Assembly (NCBI RefSeq): GCF_003732545.1
Contig: NZ_AYKF01000071.1
Coordinates: forward strand, 1 to 53,913
Length of the DNA: 53,913 nucleotides
Source of the DNA: Salinisphaera orenii subsp. halophila YIM 95161
GTDB lineage: Bacteria; Pseudomonadota; Gammaproteobacteria; Nevskiales; Salinisphaeraceae
Reading direction: 5' to 3'
Shown here: positions 44,725 to 53,913 of the stretch, one piece after another
Position numbering within the stretch: the stretch's first letter is position 1
Layout: every line of letters starts with the position of its first letter
Made by a program: the position numbers and the translations under genes
Notes under the pieces: model-generated
Databases searched by the model: none
What the model was told of the DNA's origin: nothing
What the model saw: only the letters and a program-made list of their open reading frames with translations

Positions 44725-45076
44725 GTGCGCGGACGCGAGCGGCCACGAGCACGACGCGAACCCGAGTGGTCTCAAGCCTGAGAGCACGCCATTTTTTATT
44801 CGATTCGTCAGTCGTTTGCCGGAATGGCACCGAAAAGCCCTCGATCAGCCGCCGGGGCGCCCCGCGTAATTTGGGATGCCGTTACTGCACCACGATCGCG
44901 CAATCACCCCGTGCCGGACACACCGAAGCAACAACCGTCGCGCGGCACGCCAGGCGCGCGCCAATCGTGCGCCGACAAACGGGCGGCGCCCGCTGCTTAC
45001 GGCCCAGACGCATCGAGCCTGCCGCAGCAACGCGGGCCGCGGCGCCGCTTCGCGAACCCGCGATCGGAACCTGTGT
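44725..45076. other. gene-free interval between the hydrolase promoter region and the glutamate dehydrogenase 3' end
   Basis: About 350 bp. An AT-rich patch with a T run (ATTTTTTATT near 44790) follows a small CTCA/TGAG hairpin; it could be a plus-strand terminator, but no plus-strand gene precedes it. Otherwise nothing was recognised, and no repeat copy is present. Confidence 0.4.
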
Positions 45077-46363
45077 TCAGCCGCCGTCGCGGAAGAAGCT
45101 GCTCGTACCGCGGGCGCGGGCGGCGGCGTCGAGCTTTTCGAGGGCGATGACGTAGGCCGCGGTGCGGTGGTCTATCTCCAGCGACTCGGCGCGGTCGGCA
45201 ACGCGTTTCGTGGCATCGACCATGCGCTGCTCGAGCCGCTCGACCACGGTCGACGCGTCCCAGTACCAGGCCTGGCGGTTCTGGACCCACTCGAAATAGC
45301 TCACGGTCACGCCGCCGGCGTTGGCCAGGATGTCGGGCAGCACGGCCACGCCGTTGTCCGCGAGGGTCGCGTCGGCCTCGCTGGCGACCGGGCCGTTGGC
45401 GATCTCAACGATCGTGCCGGCGCGCACGCGGTCCGCGTTGTCGGCGGTGACGACGTTCTCCAGCGCAGCCGGCGCGAGGATATCCACATCCAGCTCGATC
45501 AGCTCGTCGTTGCCGAGGGTCTCGCCGCGGCCGGCGCCGCCGAGATCGCCTTCGCTGTAGCCGGAGGCGACCGACCGGTGCGCCTCCTTGTGCGCGATCA
45601 CGGCGTCGATGTCGAGGCCGTTCGGATCGTGGATGGCGCCGCTGGAATCACTGACCGCAACCACAGTGTAGCCGGCCTCGGCACAGCGCCGGGCGAAACG
45701 CGCGCCGGCGTTGCCGAAGCCCTGCACGGCGACCGTCGTGCCCTCGGCCTGCCGGTCCCAGCGCTGCATCATCGTGGTGAGCGTATGGAAGGCCCCGTCG
45801 CCGGTGGCAGTCGCGCGGCCGGCCGAGCCGCCCATCTCGACCGGCTTGCCGGTGATGACCTCGCGCACCTCGCCGCGGTTGATGATCCGGTACTGATCCA
45901 TCATCCAGCCCATGACCCGCGGATTCGTGTTCACGTCCGGGGCCGGGATGTCCGTGTTCGGGCCGATGAAGTCGGCGATCTTGTCCACCCAGGCCCGCGA
46001 CAGGCGCTCGAGCTCGGCGGGCGAGAGCCCCTTCGGATCGACCGCGACGCCGCCCTTGCCGCCCCCAAAGGGCAGGCCAAGCACCGCGCACTTGATGGTC
46101 ATCCAGAACGCGAGCGTGGCGACCTCGTCCGCACCCACGTCCGGATGAAAGCGGATGCCGCCCTTGGCCGGGCCGAGAGTGTCGTCATAGCGCACGCGGT
46201 AGCCGGGGTAGAGCGTCAGCGTGCCGTCGTCGCGGCGCAGCGGCACCGACACCTTGAGCGCGGTGTCCGGCTGGGCCAGACGCTGGGCGGTGTCCTCGGA
46301 GATGTCGACGTGTTCGAGCGCGGCGCTGATACGCGCGCCGGCGCCATCGAAGAGACCGGGCAT
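45077..46363 (-). CDS. Glu/Leu/Phe/Val-family dehydrogenase, probably glutamate dehydrogenase
   Basis: A 428-aa cytosolic oxidoreductase linking 2-oxoglutarate, ammonia and glutamate. The substrate-site segment YRVRYDDTLGPAKGGIRFHP and catalytic Lys region FGGGKGG (K103) are intact. The Asp of the NTDIPAPDVNT segment is present. The nucleotide-binding fold has VAVQGFGNAGARFA, followed by VVAVSDSSG; no basic residue follows the acidic strand end, which would suit NAD rather than NADP. Length is that of the roughly 420-430-residue hexameric class. It lies downstream of a LysR-type gene on the same strand, 77 bp away. Confidence 0.9.
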   Translation of the reverse strand: MPGLFDGAGARISAALEHVDISEDTAQRLAQPDTALKVSVPLRRDDGTLTLYPGYRVRYDDTLGPAKGGIRFHPDVGADEVATLAFWMTIKCAVLGLPFGGGKGGVAVDPKGLSPAELERLSRAWVDKIADFIGPNTDIPAPDVNTNPRVMGWMMDQYRIINRGEVREVITGKPVEMGGSAGRATATGDGAFHTLTTMMQRWDRQAEGTTVAVQGFGNAGARFARRCAEAGYTVVAVSDSSGAIHDPNGLDIDAVIAHKEAHRSVASGYSEGDLGGAGRGETLGNDELIELDVDILAPAALENVVTADNADRVRAGTIVEIANGPVASEADATLADNGVAVLPDILANAGGVTVSYFEWVQNRQAWYWDASTVVERLEQRMVDATKRVADRAESLEIDHRTAAYVIALEKLDAAARARGTSSFFRDGG

Positions 46364-46440
46364 GATCGATCGTCCAGGCGTTGAGCAATACCTTCTACCT
46401 GACCGCGGAAACACGCCGAATCAAGGGGCCGGCGGATGTT

Positions 46441-47367
46441 TCAGGTCGGTCGGGGCGGCGCGTCACCGGCCCGACGCCAGTCCGGCGGGATGGCCGCGCG
46501 CAGATGATCGAGCAGACACAGCGTCTTGCGCGGCAGACGACCGTGCGGGCAGGCCAGCGTGATCGGCACGGCGGGCAACGTCCAGTCCTGAAGACAGGAC
46601 ACGAGCGTACCGGGATGCGCGCGCAGGCGCCGGGCGACCATCCAGTCCGGGAGAACGCCCAGCCCGCGCCCGCGCACGATGGCATCGGCCTGGAGCACAT
46701 CCTGGTCGGCGCGCGAGCGCGAGCGCAGCGGCGCCAGCCGATGGGCCGAGCCGTCCGCACGCCGCAGCGTCAGCCCGTCACGCAGGGCCCCCAGCATGTC
46801 CACCCAATCATGTGCGGCCAGATCGCGCGGGTGCAACGGGGTACCGCGCTCGGCCAGATAATCGGGATGCGCGTAGATGCCGCGGGTGAGCCGGCCCACG
46901 GTTTCGGTGCGCAGCCCGCAGTCCTCGAGCGCGCCCGGCCAGAGACAGATGGCGATGTCCGACTCGGCCGTGGGCGGCTGGGTGAGCGTCGCCAGCGTCA
47001 GCTCCATTTCGGGAAAGCGCTCCAGAAACGCCTCGACCCGATGCGTGAACCAGCCACGCATGAACAGCGGATGCGCGTGGACGGTCAGCTGGCCGCTGAC
47101 CCGTTCGCGCAGATTGTCCAGCGCGTGCCGGCTCTCGCGACTGAGATCGAGCATGTGCCGGCAGTAGCCGGCGAAGGTCTCGCCCGCCTCGGTCGGTACC
47201 AGACGGTTGGAGCGGCGTTCGAGCAGCGGCTGGCCCACCTGTGTTTCCAGACGGCCCAGCCGCCGGCTGAGCGTGGATTTCGACAGCGCCATATCGCGGG
47301 CGCTGGCCGTGAGACTGGCGTTGTCGACCACGGCCACGAACACCGCGAGATCGTCCAGATGATGCAT
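46441..47367 (-). CDS. LysR-type transcriptional regulator
   Basis: A 308-aa DNA-binding regulator. The N-terminal winged helix (about 1-62) has LAVFVAVVDNASLTASARDMALSKSTLSRRLGRLE. The C-terminal effector domain follows, with SDIAICLWPG and RGRGLGVLPDWM. ATG 47367 has a ribosome site GAGAAGG 6 bp upstream. It is divergent from the TonB receptor gene (146-bp gap) and upstream of the glutamate dehydrogenase gene, and could regulate either. The effector is unknown. Confidence 0.92.
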   Translation of the reverse strand: MHHLDDLAVFVAVVDNASLTASARDMALSKSTLSRRLGRLETQVGQPLLERRSNRLVPTEAGETFAGYCRHMLDLSRESRHALDNLRERVSGQLTVHAHPLFMRGWFTHRVEAFLERFPEMELTLATLTQPPTAESDIAICLWPGALEDCGLRTETVGRLTRGIYAHPDYLAERGTPLHPRDLAAHDWVDMLGALRDGLTLRRADGSAHRLAPLRSRSRADQDVLQADAIVRGRGLGVLPDWMVARRLRAHPGTLVSCLQDWTLPAVPITLACPHGRLPRKTLCLLDHLRAAIPPDWRRAGDAPPRPT

Positions 47368-47471
47368 CGCTCGCCTTCTCCCTCGCTCGGCACTGCCTCC
47401 GGCGCCCCTGATGTTGCAGCAATCGGGATGACACGTTGCCGCCGGCGCAACGGCATTTATACCACAATACA

Positions 47472-47490
47472 AATGATATTGATTCGTATT
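47472..47490 (+). promoter_or_regulatory. Fur box upstream of the TonB receptor
   Basis: AATGATATTGATTCGTATT (47472-47490) resembles the AATGATAATGATTCTCATT form of Fur-regulated promoters. It lies 23 bp before the receptor ATG. A possible promoter, TTGCCG (47436-47441) with TATACC (47458-47463), sits just upstream, so Fur-Fe would block the transcript start. It predicts iron repression of the uptake operon. Confidence 0.65.
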
Positions 47491-47513
47491 TAATAAACGC
47501 AAAAGGGGGACAC

Positions 47514-49475
<1,962 letters not shown>

Positions 49476-49569
49476 CGCCGCGACACAGCCGCCGCCGTAG
49501 CGTGGCGGCCCTTCATCAATTCTGCGTGGGCGCGAGACGCCCGCGCCGCTTACCGGAAGACCCGAACGC

Positions 49570-50496
49570 ATGCTCATCACCATTCGCAAGACCGGCCTCT
49601 GCCTGGCGCTGACGGCTCTGCTCGCCGTCAGCCTGCCGGGCGCCGCGCGCACGCTGGACACCCGCTACGGCACGATCGAGATCGACGGCACCCCCGAGCG
49701 CGTGGTCACACTCCACGAAGGCGCACTCGATGCCGCGGTCGCGCTCGGCACGACACCGGTCGCCGCCGTCGCCACCCGGGGCGGCGACGGCGTGGCCCGC
49801 TACATGGACGGTCGCGTGGACGACATCGCCATCGTCGGCACCGCGCGCGAGACCCATATCGAGGCGGTGGTCGCGCAACGGCCCGACGTCATCCTCGCCG
49901 CCGCGACGCTGCCCGAGTCCCAGTATCGACTGCTGTCGAACATCGCGCCCACGGTGGTACCGAAGGGCTCGAACTTCGCCCCCGACGCCTGGCAGGCGCA
50001 CACCCGCCTCTACGCTCGCGCCCTGAACGCAACCGATCGCGCCGAAGCGCTGATCAACAACTTCGACACGCGCACCGCGGCAATCGCCACGCAGGTGCCG
50101 GAGGCCGCCGAAGCGACGCTAGCGCGCTGGATGCCTCAGGGGCCGCTGGTCATGGCCGACATCATCTTCGCCAGCCGCGTGCTCGCGGCTGCGGGCTTCA
50201 CCGTCAACGACGCCGGCGTCGTCGCCGAGGGGCGCCCGCACAGCGACCCGCTGAGCCTCGAGAACCTGGATCGCATCGACAGCGACTGGCTGTTCCTCGC
50301 CACGCTCAACGCCGACGGCGAGAACGCACTGGCCCAGGCCCGGTCCTCGCCCGGCTTCGAGCGTCTGGACGTGGTCCAGCGTGATCGCGTGGTGGCCGTG
50401 GACGGCCAGCTCTGGACCAGCGCCTCCGGCCCGATCGCCGCCAACGCGATTCTCGACGACATCGCCGCGGCGCTGGATCTCGATCGTCAGCCTTGA
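49570..50496 (+). CDS. periplasmic iron-siderophore binding protein
   Basis: A 308-aa binding protein of the FepB/FecB/FatB class (peripla_BP_2 fold). It has a Sec signal (about 1-26), then TRYGTIEIDGTPERVVTL, the usual first strand. RPDVILAAATLPESQYRLLSNIAPTVV and a C-terminal helix containing SGPIAANAILDDIAAAL follow. It hands ferric siderophore to the permease pair downstream. The stop overlaps the first permease start (TTGA). Confidence 0.9.
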   Translation: MLITIRKTGLCLALTALLAVSLPGAARTLDTRYGTIEIDGTPERVVTLHEGALDAAVALGTTPVAAVATRGGDGVARYMDGRVDDIAIVGTARETHIEAVVAQRPDVILAAATLPESQYRLLSNIAPTVVPKGSNFAPDAWQAHTRLYARALNATDRAEALINNFDTRTAAIATQVPEAAEATLARWMPQGPLVMADIIFASRVLAAAGFTVNDAGVVAEGRPHSDPLSLENLDRIDSDWLFLATLNADGENALAQARSSPGFERLDVVQRDRVVAVDGQLWTSASGPIAANAILDDIAAALDLDRQP

Positions 50497-51536
50497 CCGG
50501 CCTGCCGCTCGTATCGGTGCCCCGGAACCGGCCACGCCTGTGGTTGGCGCTGCTGTCTGCCGGGCTGGCCGCCGCCTGCGTGGCGAGCCTGCTGTTCGGC
50601 GCCGGATCGACAGGCCCCGGGGCGTCGCTGCGCGGCCTGCTGGCCTGGATCGCCGGGCTCGACGCCGGGCCCGACGACGCCCGGGCCCGTTTCGTGGTCG
50701 AGTCGCTGCGCGCGCCGCGCACGCTCATCGGCGTGCTCGTGGGGGCCGCGCTCGGCGCGGCCGGCGCGCTGTTGCAGGCGGTCACGCGCAATCCGCTGGC
50801 CGAGCCGGGCCTGCTCGGCGTGAGCGCCGGCAGCGCGCTGGCGGTGGCGATCGCCATCGCCCTGGGCGCGAGTGCCGCGACCCTGCGCGTGCCGGTGGCC
50901 CAGCTCGGCGCCCTGGCCGGCTGCGTCGCCGTGCTCGCGGCCTCGCGCGTGCGCGGGGTCGGCGATGACCCGATCCGCCTCGTGCTCGCCGGTGCGGTAC
51001 TCTCGGGGCTGCTGGGATCGCTGACCTCGATGATCCTGCTCTTCGACGAGCGCACCGCCGACGAGATCCGGTTCTGGGTCGTGGGCAGCCTCGCCGGGCG
51101 CCGGCCCGCCGACATCATGGCGCTGCTCCCCGGCCTGGGCGTGGCACTGGCGATCGTGGTCGTGATCGCCCGGCCGCTGGCCGCACTCGCGCTCGGCGAG
51201 CGGGTGGCGACCGGGCTCGGTCACCGGCCGCGGACCGTGCGCCTGCTCGTGATCGTCGCAGTCGCGCTTCTGGTGGGCTCGGCGACCGCCATCGCGGGGC
51301 CCATCGCCTTCGTCGGCCTGGTGGCGCCATTCGCCGCGCGCCTGCTCGCCGGCCCGGACATCCGCCGCACGCTGTGGCTGTCTCTGCCGATCGGCGCCCT
51401 GCTGACGGTGGGCGCGGATATCGCCTCGCGGCTGCTGGTGCGGCCCTCGGAGCTGCCGCTCGGCGTACTGACCGCACTCGTCGGCGCGCCGGTGCTGGTG
51501 GCCGTGGTCCGGCTGCGACGGCTGCCCGGCCTGTGA
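50493..51536 (+). CDS. iron-siderophore ABC permease (FecCD family), first
   Basis: A 347-aa inner-membrane protein with about nine or ten membrane segments. FecCD motifs: RAPRTLIGVLVGAALGAAGALLQAVTRNPLAEPGLLGVSAG, and the later AIAGPIAFVGLVAPFAAR that contacts the ATPase. The likely start is a TTG at 50493 overlapping the binding-protein stop. A GTG at 50517 is possible but less well placed for coupling. Confidence 0.93.
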   Translation: MTGLPLVSVPRNRPRLWLALLSAGLAAACVASLLFGAGSTGPGASLRGLLAWIAGLDAGPDDARARFVVESLRAPRTLIGVLVGAALGAAGALLQAVTRNPLAEPGLLGVSAGSALAVAIAIALGASAATLRVPVAQLGALAGCVAVLAASRVRGVGDDPIRLVLAGAVLSGLLGSLTSMILLFDERTADEIRFWVVGSLAGRRPADIMALLPGLGVALAIVVVIARPLAALALGERVATGLGHRPRTVRLLVIVAVALLVGSATAIAGPIAFVGLVAPFAARLLAGPDIRRTLWLSLPIGALLTVGADIASRLLVRPSELPLGVLTALVGAPVLVAVVRLRRLPGL

Positions 51537-52633
51537 GCGCGCTCGAGACGACCACGCGGGCCCGCGCCGCCGCGTCGCCCGTGGCGCCGCCGCCAGCGAT
51601 GTGGCGTATCGCCGCGCGCGGGCACGACGGACGCTGGTCGATCCTGGTCGACAAGCGCGCCACCGCGGCCAATCTGCTGCTGACCGGACTGCTGCTGGCC
51701 GCCAGCCTGGCGTCGCTGTGTCTGGGCAGCGCCTCGATCGGCGCGACGGCCGCGCTGCGCGGCCTGTTCGGTCACGGCGACGCCATGACCGTGTTCGTGA
51801 TTCGGGAACTGCGCCTGACCCGGCTGGCCGCCGGCCTGCTCTCGGGTGCCGCCTTCGCCCTCGCCGGCTGTCTGATGCAGACACTGGCCCGCAATCGGCT
51901 CGCCACACCCGGCATCATCGGCATCGACAACGGCGCCACGGCGTTCGCGGTGGCCTCGGTCGTCGGCACGGGGTTCGGCCTCGCGCCGCCGGCCATGGCG
52001 CTGGCCGGGGCGGCCACGGCCACAGCGATCACCTTCGGCCTGGCCGGCGGCGTGGGCACCCGCGGCTATCGCTTCATCGTGGCGGGCATCGGCGTCGGCG
52101 CGGCCTTTGGCGCCGGCACCCAGCTGATGCTGGCCCGCGCGCCCATCGACAACGCCAACACGGCCTACCCCTGGACCGTCGGCAGCCTGAACGCCGCCGA
52201 CCCGCTCGCGGTCGAACTGCTCGCCGTGGGCCTGCCGGCGGCACTGGTCGGCGCGGGCCTGCTGGCGCGCGCGCTCGCCGCCGTGCGTTTCTCGGACGCC
52301 GTAGCCCGCGGACTGGGCATTCGCGTCGGCCGGTGCCGCCTGCATGCGCTCGCGCTCGCCGTGCTGCTCAGCGCGCTCGCGGTGGCGGTGGCCGGGCCGG
52401 TCGGCCTGATCGCCCTCATGGGCCCGGAGATCGCGCGCCATCTGTCGTCGCGCCGCGGCGTGCCGCTGTTCGGCGCCGCGCTCGCCGGCGCGCTGATCAT
52501 GGTGGTCGCCGATCTCGTCGGCCGCCGCGTGCTGGCGCCGATCGAGATCCCCGCCGGCCTGATCACCAGCGTGGTCGGCGCGCCGTTTCTGCTCTGGATA
52601 CTGCTGCGCCCTGGCCACAGGATCGGCGCATGA
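51533..52633 (+). CDS. iron-siderophore ABC permease (FecCD family), second
   Basis: A 366-aa permease with the same fold as its partner (RLAAGLLSGAAFALAGCLMQTLARNRLATPGIIGI; AVAGPVGLIALMGPEIAR). It has an extra N-terminal cytoplasmic stretch of about 45 residues (ALETTTRARAAASPV...) before the first membrane helix. GTG 51533 overlaps the stop of the first permease (GTGA), which sets the start. The longer open frame from 51374 is excluded because it would overlap the first permease. Confidence 0.92.
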   Translation: MSALETTTRARAAASPVAPPPAMWRIAARGHDGRWSILVDKRATAANLLLTGLLLAASLASLCLGSASIGATAALRGLFGHGDAMTVFVIRELRLTRLAAGLLSGAAFALAGCLMQTLARNRLATPGIIGIDNGATAFAVASVVGTGFGLAPPAMALAGAATATAITFGLAGGVGTRGYRFIVAGIGVGAAFGAGTQLMLARAPIDNANTAYPWTVGSLNAADPLAVELLAVGLPAALVGAGLLARALAAVRFSDAVARGLGIRVGRCRLHALALAVLLSALAVAVAGPVGLIALMGPEIARHLSSRRGVPLFGAALAGALIMVVADLVGRRVLAPIEIPAGLITSVVGAPFLLWILLRPGHRIGA

Positions 52634-53475
52634 ACCACCTGGCCTACGACCCGCCGGCCGACACGCCCAGCCCACTCCGCGCCCACGGCCTCACGCTGGC
52701 CCACGGCCGCGTACCCGTCATCCGCGATCTGGACCTGGCCCTGCCGCGCGGCCGGGTGACGGCCATTGTCGGCCCGAACGGTTGCGGCAAGTCGACGCTG
52801 CTGGCCGGGCTGGCACGCCTGCACGCTCCCGAGGCCGGCCGCGTGACGCTCGACGACCGGGACATCCGCGATTTCGGCGCACGCGAACTGGCCCGCGCGC
52901 TCGCCCTGCTGCCGCAGAGCGTGACCGCACCGGAGGGCCTGACGGCCGCCGAGCTGATCCGCTTCGGCCGCCAGCCGCATCAGGGCTGGCTGCGCCAGTG
53001 GTCCGCCGAGGATGCCCGCGTGGTCAAGGCCGCGCTCGCCGCCGCCGATCTCGAAGCACTGTCCGACCGGCCCCTCGACGCCATGTCCGGCGGCCAGCGC
53101 CAGCGCGCCTGGATCGCCATGGCCATCGCCCAGCAGACGTCGTTGCTTTTGCTAGACGAGCCCACGACCGCCCTCGATCTGGGGCACGCCATCGAAGTCT
53201 TCGAGCTCGTGCGCGATCTCGCGGCCGCCGGCAAGACAATCGTCATGGTGCTGCACGATCTGGGCAACGCCTGCCGCTATGCCGATTATCTGGTGGCGAT
53301 GCGCTCCGGCGAGATCGTCGCCGCCGGCGCGCCGAGCGAGGTCGTGACGCGCGCGCTGGTGCACGAGCTCTACGGCGTCGACTGCACGCTGCTCACCGAC
53401 CCCGGCACCGGCGCACCGATGCTCACCAACGTACGCCGCGCGCGGGCGCCCAAGTCCGCGTCGGCCGACACCTGA
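52630..53475 (+). CDS. iron-siderophore ABC transporter ATPase (FepC/FecE-like)
   Basis: A 281-aa ATPase of the siderophore importer. Walker A GPNGCGKST (about 48-56), a Q-loop in ALLPQS, signature MSGGQRQR, Walker B LLLLDEP and the switch His in VLHDLGNA are all intact. ATG 52630 overlaps the permease stop (ATGA). This completes a four-gene coupled importer driven by the Fur-controlled receptor upstream. Confidence 0.94.
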   Translation: MNHLAYDPPADTPSPLRAHGLTLAHGRVPVIRDLDLALPRGRVTAIVGPNGCGKSTLLAGLARLHAPEAGRVTLDDRDIRDFGARELARALALLPQSVTAPEGLTAAELIRFGRQPHQGWLRQWSAEDARVVKAALAAADLEALSDRPLDAMSGGQRQRAWIAMAIAQQTSLLLLDEPTTALDLGHAIEVFELVRDLAAAGKTIVMVLHDLGNACRYADYLVAMRSGEIVAAGAPSEVVTRALVHELYGVDCTLLTDPGTGAPMLTNVRRARAPKSASADT

Positions 53476-53540
53476 TCCGCCACACAACGCACACCGGAAT
53501 GCCGGGCGCCGCATCTCATTTCATTCCCACCGGAGACTGC

Positions 53541-53913
53541 ATGGACGAACGCATCGACAACGTACTCGCACACTACGACACACTGCGGGACGCAGAGCGC
53601 GCGCAGCGCGACGACCCCGCGGCGGCCCGCAACCGACACACCGACCGCGACCGCCGCCTGCTCGCCGTCGGGCCGGAGACCGGCCGCCTGATCAACGTGC
53701 TCGCGCGCAGTCTCACGGCGCCGCATATTCTCGAACTGGGCACCGCCTACGGTTATTCGACGATCTGGCTCGGCGAGGCGGCACGTGCGGCCGGCGGGCA
53801 CGTCACCACCATGGAGATGCACGCCCACAAGGCCGACCATGCGCGTAATGCCGTTCACTTAAGCGGCGCGGCTTGCCGATTGAGCGGATATCGGGTCTTC
53901 GACATCTTCACCG
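53541..53913 (+). CDS. class I SAM-dependent O-methyltransferase, apparently interrupted at the window edge
   Basis: The first about 101 codons (to 53844) match the class I O-methyltransferase family: MDERIDNVLAHYDTLR at the start, LLAVGPETGRLINVLAR, and SAM motif I ILELGTAYGYSTIWL followed by VTTMEMHAHKADHAR. After 53844 the sequence stops resembling the family, although the frame remains open to the window end. The change coincides with what looks like the end of an insertion sequence. ATG 53541 has GGAGA 9 bp upstream. It follows the siderophore operon by 65 bp, so it may modify a catechol-type compound, but that is speculative. Confidence 0.7.
   Translation, partial: MDERIDNVLAHYDTLRDAERAQRDDPAAARNRHTDRDRRLLAVGPETGRLINVLARSLTAPHILELGTAYGYSTIWLGEAARAAGGHVTTMEMHAHKADHARNAVHLSGAACRLSGYRVFDIFT
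53845..53913 (-). mobile_element. possible end of an insertion sequence (transposase 3' end)
   Basis: From GTAATGCCGTTCACTTAAG (53845-53863) onward, the reverse strand reads as the C terminus of a protein, VKMSKTRYPLNRQAAPLK, ending in TGA at 53857-53855. Basic KMS...PL..R tails are common in IS4-type transposases, and the sharp break in the methyltransferase supports an insertion. Only 69 bp are visible, so identity, inverted repeat and target duplication cannot be confirmed. Confidence 0.4.

Noticed and set aside
44785-44800. T-rich run after a small hairpin read as a plus-strand terminator
   Set aside because: The stem is only four base pairs and there is no plus-strand gene upstream to terminate.

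Overview
The window reads as a chromosomal segment of a high-GC gammaproteobacterium. Supporting signs are UvrD, MnmG, MlaA, an Ivy lysozyme inhibitor, OppABCDF, a FliA/FleQ-type pair and Gram-negative lipoproteins. Genes for making, and apparently recycling, the compatible solute glucosylglycerate suggest a salt- or drought-exposed habitat. A Salinisphaera-like halophile would fit, but that is a guess from gene content. Coding density is high, mostly in short operons with ATGA, GTGA or TTGA stop/start overlaps.

Layout. 1-2.3 kb: 3' part of a UvrD helicase gene, an M48 lipoprotein protease, and a small RRM protein with a clear terminator. 2.6-13.7 kb: mnmG followed by oppA-B-C-D and a cardiolipin synthase on the minus strand. 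oppF and a membrane-anchored amidohydrolase lie further on, cut off from oppABCD by a plus-strand EEP hydrolase, a 291-bp repeat and the cls gene. 14-18.6 kb: a GH13_18 phosphorylase (probably glucosylglycerate phosphorylase) convergent with a phosphatase-gpgS pair, with an Ivy gene between them. 18.7-24.6 kb: an OmpR-type two-component system, a GT9 glycosyltransferase, an FkbO/Hyg5/XanB2-type chorismatase, an MJ1255-type glycosyltransferase and a small secreted protein. 24.8-28.1 kb: a gamma-glutamylcyclotransferase-like protein, fliA with a strong sigma-54 promoter signature and an upstream dyad, and a FleQ-like regulator that has lost its GAFTGA loop. 28.2-33.7 kb: glycerate kinase, CorA, MlaA with a coupled serine hydrolase, and a cold-shock-like/membrane hybrid. 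33.8-43 kb: amidase, M23 peptidase, DUF2236 protein, exonuclease, DASS transporter, LOG protein, permease and TerC. 43-54 kb: a lipoprotein hydrolase, glutamate dehydrogenase, LysR, and a siderophore-uptake operon (TonB receptor with Fur box, binding protein, two permeases, ATPase) followed by an O-methyltransferase that seems to be broken by an insertion sequence at the window edge.

Functional links. GpgS and the HAD phosphatase would make glucosylglycerate from NDP-glucose and 3-phosphoglycerate. The GH13_18 enzyme would return glucose-1-phosphate and glycerate, and glycerate kinase at 28.2 kb would feed glycerate back to glycolysis.

The most unusual feature is a family of four 250-295-bp intergenic repeats with imperfect terminal inverted repeats (5716-6006, 16229-16522, 25445-25710, 30311-30563). 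Their ends lie directly against stop codons of flanking genes at five places. I do not recognise the family.
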